From Mongoliitalea lutea (GTDB taxonomy: Bacteria; Bacteroidota; Bacteroidia; Cytophagales; Cyclobacteriaceae): a stretch of 64,000 bases of DNA. This document shows, in pieces, positions 61,756-64,000 of the stretch (positions within the stretch are counted from its first letter, which is position 1; each line of letters opens with the position of its first letter). The translations under genes and the position numbers were made by a program. The notes under the pieces were generated by a model, which ran no database searches, was not told the DNA's origin, and saw nothing but the letters and a program-made list of their open reading frames with translations. The stretch lies in assembly GCF_014652135.1 (NCBI RefSeq), contig NZ_BMYF01000014.1:56777-120776 (forward strand). The letters run 5' to 3'.

Positions 61756-64000
61756 TTATTCTTTTACTACTTGAATCCAGCCTTTAAACTCATGAGACTT
61801 ACCTTGCTTATCAACAGCTCTAAATATATAGAAATATGTGCCAGCAACTTGTCCCGGAGCATCCCAATTGTTTTGGTAATCCTCAGTTTGGAAGACATGG
61901 TCACCATATCTGTTAAATATTACAATGCTATTGCTCACAAATTTATTTATTCCCTTGATCTCAAACCTATCATTCAATCTATCGCCATTAGGCGTAATCA
62001 CATTTGGAATGAAGAATGGACGAACCGTATTAACATCACTGTCAGAATTATTTTGTGTGTTTTCGTCTTCCTCTTTGCTACTCACTGTAACTACATTAGT
62101 AATTGTCTGAGAGTTAGTTCCAGTTAATGCGTTTGCCCTCACCCTTAATTTAATTTCAAGGAATCCGTCCGCTGGGAAGAATGGAACCGTCCAAAGAAGT
62201 CTATCACCTTGAATACTAAAGGTTACATCTAAACCTGATACAGAACTGATGACAGATTGACTAATGAAGGACACACCTGAAGGTAATATATCTTCAACAA
62301 TAACTTCTGTTGCATTTGTACCACCAATATTAGTGACTATGATATCATATTCAAAATCATCACCTTCCCAAATTTCCACACCACGAGATGTCTTTTCAAT
62401 AGCTAAGTCAACAGTATTTACAGTAACAACTACCGGAGCTATGGCCTCTAGAGTAAATTCACCTCTCCTGAAAAACAACCTATTGATAATATCACCTGCT
62501 TCAAGGACTAATGCATCAAGATTTATCTCTATAGTCTCACCAATGCCTACTTCAACGAAATCCCAGAATAGATCTCCCGAAGGATCTACACTTGAACTTA
62601 TAAACATCAATTCCGAAGGAAGTAAATCCACTAACCTGACATCAGTTAACACAAACTCACTTCTATTGGTGAATTTTAACGTATATGTAAGGATATCACC
62701 GACAGAAGCATTAATAATATTGACTGTTTTTTCGATATCTACCAATATTGGCCTTACAAGAACAGTAACAATAGCCTCACTACAATTCGGAATTGGACTA
62801 CTGAAATCACAAACTTGGTAAGTAAAGCTATCAGTACCCGAGAAGCCAAATTCAGGAATGAACGTTACTGTTCCATCATCATTTATAATTATTGTACCAT
62901 TAGACGGCTGACTAGTGATTTGAAGACTTGCAACATTCAAAGGAAGATCAGAAAGATCATTTCCTAGAATATCTACAGTTATCGCAGTATCCTCGTTGGT
63001 TACAAACTCATCATCTTCAGCTTCAACTCTATTTCCTTCCACAGTAATAGATATAGTAGCTACCGAACAATTATCAGGATTCAACAATTCACAAATGCTG
63101 TATGTCAATTCATAAGTACCAGTTGAAGTTCCTGGAGCTACTGTTATGGTACCATCCGGATTTAGAATCAATCCAGGAGCCGAGGTAATTACGGTCAGAC
63201 TTACATCTTCTAGGCTCACAGGACGACCATTCAATGTATCATTATCTAGTACACTCGGAGTCGTTCCACCATTTACTCCATTAATTGGTCCGAAATTATC
63301 ATTACTTGCATCAATTTCAGATTTAATGATAGTTATCCTTACAGTAGCTATACTGCAATTTGAAGGATTTAAAGTATCACAAATTCTATATGTCAACACA
63401 TATTCCCTTGGTTCATTTAATCCAGGAGTCAAAATAGATAAATTACCATCTTCATCAATAAATAATCCTTGGATACCATCGAGTTCTAAGAACTCAAAAT
63501 CTATCTGACCTTCTGACGGCCTTTCTCCATTTAATAGATCGTTATCTAAAATATTTCCTAAGTTCCCAAAGAAATTAAAGAAATATGTTCCAAGATCATC
63601 ATCATTAGCAATGATCTCAGGACCCACTACCGTAACAGTGGCCGTCGCTGTGTCACAGTTGCCAGGATTCAATACCTCACAGATGCTATAGGTCAACTCA
63701 TAATCTCCCGCAGGCGTATTCGGTGCTACCGTTATTGTGCCATCAGGGTTCAACCTCAACTCAGGGTCTGAACTTACTACCGTCAAAGTCACATCTGATG
63801 GATCTACAGGGTCTCCGTTCAAGGTATCGTTACCCAATACACTCGCTGTTGTTCCACCATCTGCTCCGTTGATCGGGCCTAAGTCATCATCATTAGCATC
63901 TATTCTTGGTGCGGCTACAGTTACCGTTACAGTCGCTGTGTCACAGTTGCCAGGATTCAATAACTCACAGATGCTATAGGTCAACTCGTAATCTCCCGCA
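61756..64000 (-). CDS. Repetitive adhesin with gliding-associated C-terminal domain (CTD-B), 5' part missing
   Basis: The C-terminal 748 residues of a larger protein that continues beyond base 64000; the first Met-like codon at 63984 is an internal TTG inside a repeat, not a start. Modules in order: three Ig-like repeats of about 96 residues (ANDDDLGPINGADGG...SVLGNDTLNG, ELTYSICELLNPGNC), one cadherin-like repeat (NEDTAITVDILGNDLSD...GFSGTDSFTYQVC), two DUF11-type domains (DIEKTVNIINASVGDILTYT; LAIEKTSRGVEIWEGDDFEY), and the type B T9SS domain (FIPNVITPNGDRLNDRFEI...GTYFYIFRAVDKQGK). The adjacent repeats are nearly identical in DNA, with a 288-base period. Likely a SprB/RemA-like surface adhesin. 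Confidence 0.9.
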   Translation of the reverse strand, partial: AGDYELTYSICELLNPGNCDTATVTVTVAAPRIDANDDDLGPINGADGGTTASVLGNDTLNGDPVDPSDVTLTVVSSDPELRLNPDGTITVAPNTPAGDYELTYSICEVLNPGNCDTATATVTVVGPEIIANDDDLGTYFFNFFGNLGNILDNDLLNGERPSEGQIDFEFLELDGIQGLFIDEDGNLSILTPGLNEPREYVLTYRICDTLNPSNCSIATVRITIIKSEIDASNDNFGPINGVNGGTTPSVLDNDTLNGRPVSLEDVSLTVITSAPGLILNPDGTITVAPGTSTGTYELTYSICELLNPDNCSVATISITVEGNRVEAEDDEFVTNEDTAITVDILGNDLSDLPLNVASLQITSQPSNGTIIINDDGTVTFIPEFGFSGTDSFTYQVCDFSSPIPNCSEAIVTVLVRPILVDIEKTVNIINASVGDILTYTLKFTNRSEFVLTDVRLVDLLPSELMFISSSVDPSGDLFWDFVEVGIGETIEINLDALVLEAGDIINRLFFRRGEFTLEAIAPVVVTVNTVDLAIEKTSRGVEIWEGDDFEYDIIVTNIGGTNATEVIVEDILPSGVSFISQSVISSVSGLDVTFSIQGDRLLWTVPFFPADGFLEIKLRVRANALTGTNSQTITNVVTVSSKEEDENTQNNSDSDVNTVRPFFIPNVITPNGDRLNDRFEIKGINKFVSNSIVIFNRYGDHVFQTEDYQNNWDAPGQVAGTYFYIFRAVDKQGKSHEFKGWIQVVKE
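63631..64000 (-). repeat. 288-base period repeat inside the adhesin gene
   Basis: The segment ending at 63711 and the segment ending at 64000 share about 80 bases with only a few differences, including CACAGATGCTATAGGTCAAC. The period is 288 bases (96 codons), so copies are in frame. The array probably extends left of the gene start, beyond this window. Confidence 0.85.

Noticed and set aside
63982..63984. TTG start codon of the adhesin
   Set aside because: It lies inside a repeat unit in the middle of an open frame; the equivalent codon recurs in the next repeat as an internal Leu. The true start is outside the window.

Overview
The window looks like a chromosomal segment of a member of the Bacteroidota, most likely order Cytophagales (a Cyclobacteriaceae/Algoriphagus-like organism; the family is an inference). 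The evidence is Bacteroidota-type promoters (TAnnTTTG, often with an upstream TTG), an Oar-like TonB-dependent receptor, the gliding lipoprotein GldD, three large surface proteins with type IX secretion (T9SS) C-terminal signals, IF-2 and Rho with long low-complexity insertions, and a NusA without the long C-terminal extension. No tRNA, rRNA, CRISPR array, prophage or intact insertion sequence was seen. The window is gene-dense and mostly housekeeping, with a few repeat-rich gaps.

Layout. 1-2.9 kb (minus): a cut-off RND efflux adaptor lipoprotein, a class A beta-lactamase-like lipoprotein and an alpha-oxoamine-synthase-like PLP enzyme, possibly one transcript. 3.1-6.4 kb: a large TonB-dependent receptor. 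6.8-9.9 kb (plus): lysoplasmalogenase, PIN-PhoH ATPase and a small exported protein. 9.9-12.6 kb (minus): two LytTR response regulators and a LytS-type histidine kinase. 12.7-15.5 kb: uvrA. 15.5-16.4 kb: a repeat-rich gap with a ParE/RelE toxin remnant and a small membrane ORF. 16.4-21.3 kb (minus): rimP-nusA-infB. 21.5-27.0 kb (plus): mreB-mreC-mreD-mrdA-rodA, the rod-shape/elongasome operon. 27.0-33.7 kb: the Bacteroidota MoxR cluster (DUF58, MoxR ATPase, DUF4350, DUF4129, a membrane protein, a SpoIIM-like protein, and a divergent RDD protein).

33.9-37.9 kb (minus): an M14 carboxypeptidase with an amidotransferase-like C-terminal region, and an unrecognised protein. 37.9-41.5 kb (plus): 2Fe-2S ferredoxin, tdk, recO and rho. 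41.7-47.1 kb: two T9SS-exported surface proteins, one extremely glycine-rich. 47.2-50.1 kb (minus): an NTF2-like protein and a prolyl oligopeptidase broken by a one-base frameshift. 50.2-52.7 kb (plus): an ABC exporter and a nitroreductase. 52.7-53.3 kb: a dense patch of several unrelated dispersed repeats. 53.3-56.7 kb: a DinB-like protein (minus), then gldD, an ABA4-like membrane protein and guaB (plus). 56.7-58.8 kb: a DUF433 antitoxin remnant and hflK-hflC. 59.1-64.0 kb (minus): a PorE-like protein with two OmpA domains, and the 3' part of a repetitive adhesin with a gliding-associated (type B) C-terminal domain.

How the genes work together. Four themes stand out: cell-wall growth (mre-mrdA-rodA), transcription/translation control (rimP-nusA-infB, rho), T9SS/gliding surface biology (gldD, three cargo proteins, the PorE-like anchor), and envelope stress or proteolysis (HflKC, the MoxR cluster, peptidases). 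I did not find a convincing new multi-gene system. The most interesting items are the tandem-OmpA PorE-like gene beside a CTD-B adhesin without an intervening PorP gene, the oxoamine-synthase/beta-lactamase-like pair, a duplicated LGKI motif in the IF-2 linker, the frameshifted peptidase, and the toxin-antitoxin debris embedded in repeat-rich gaps.
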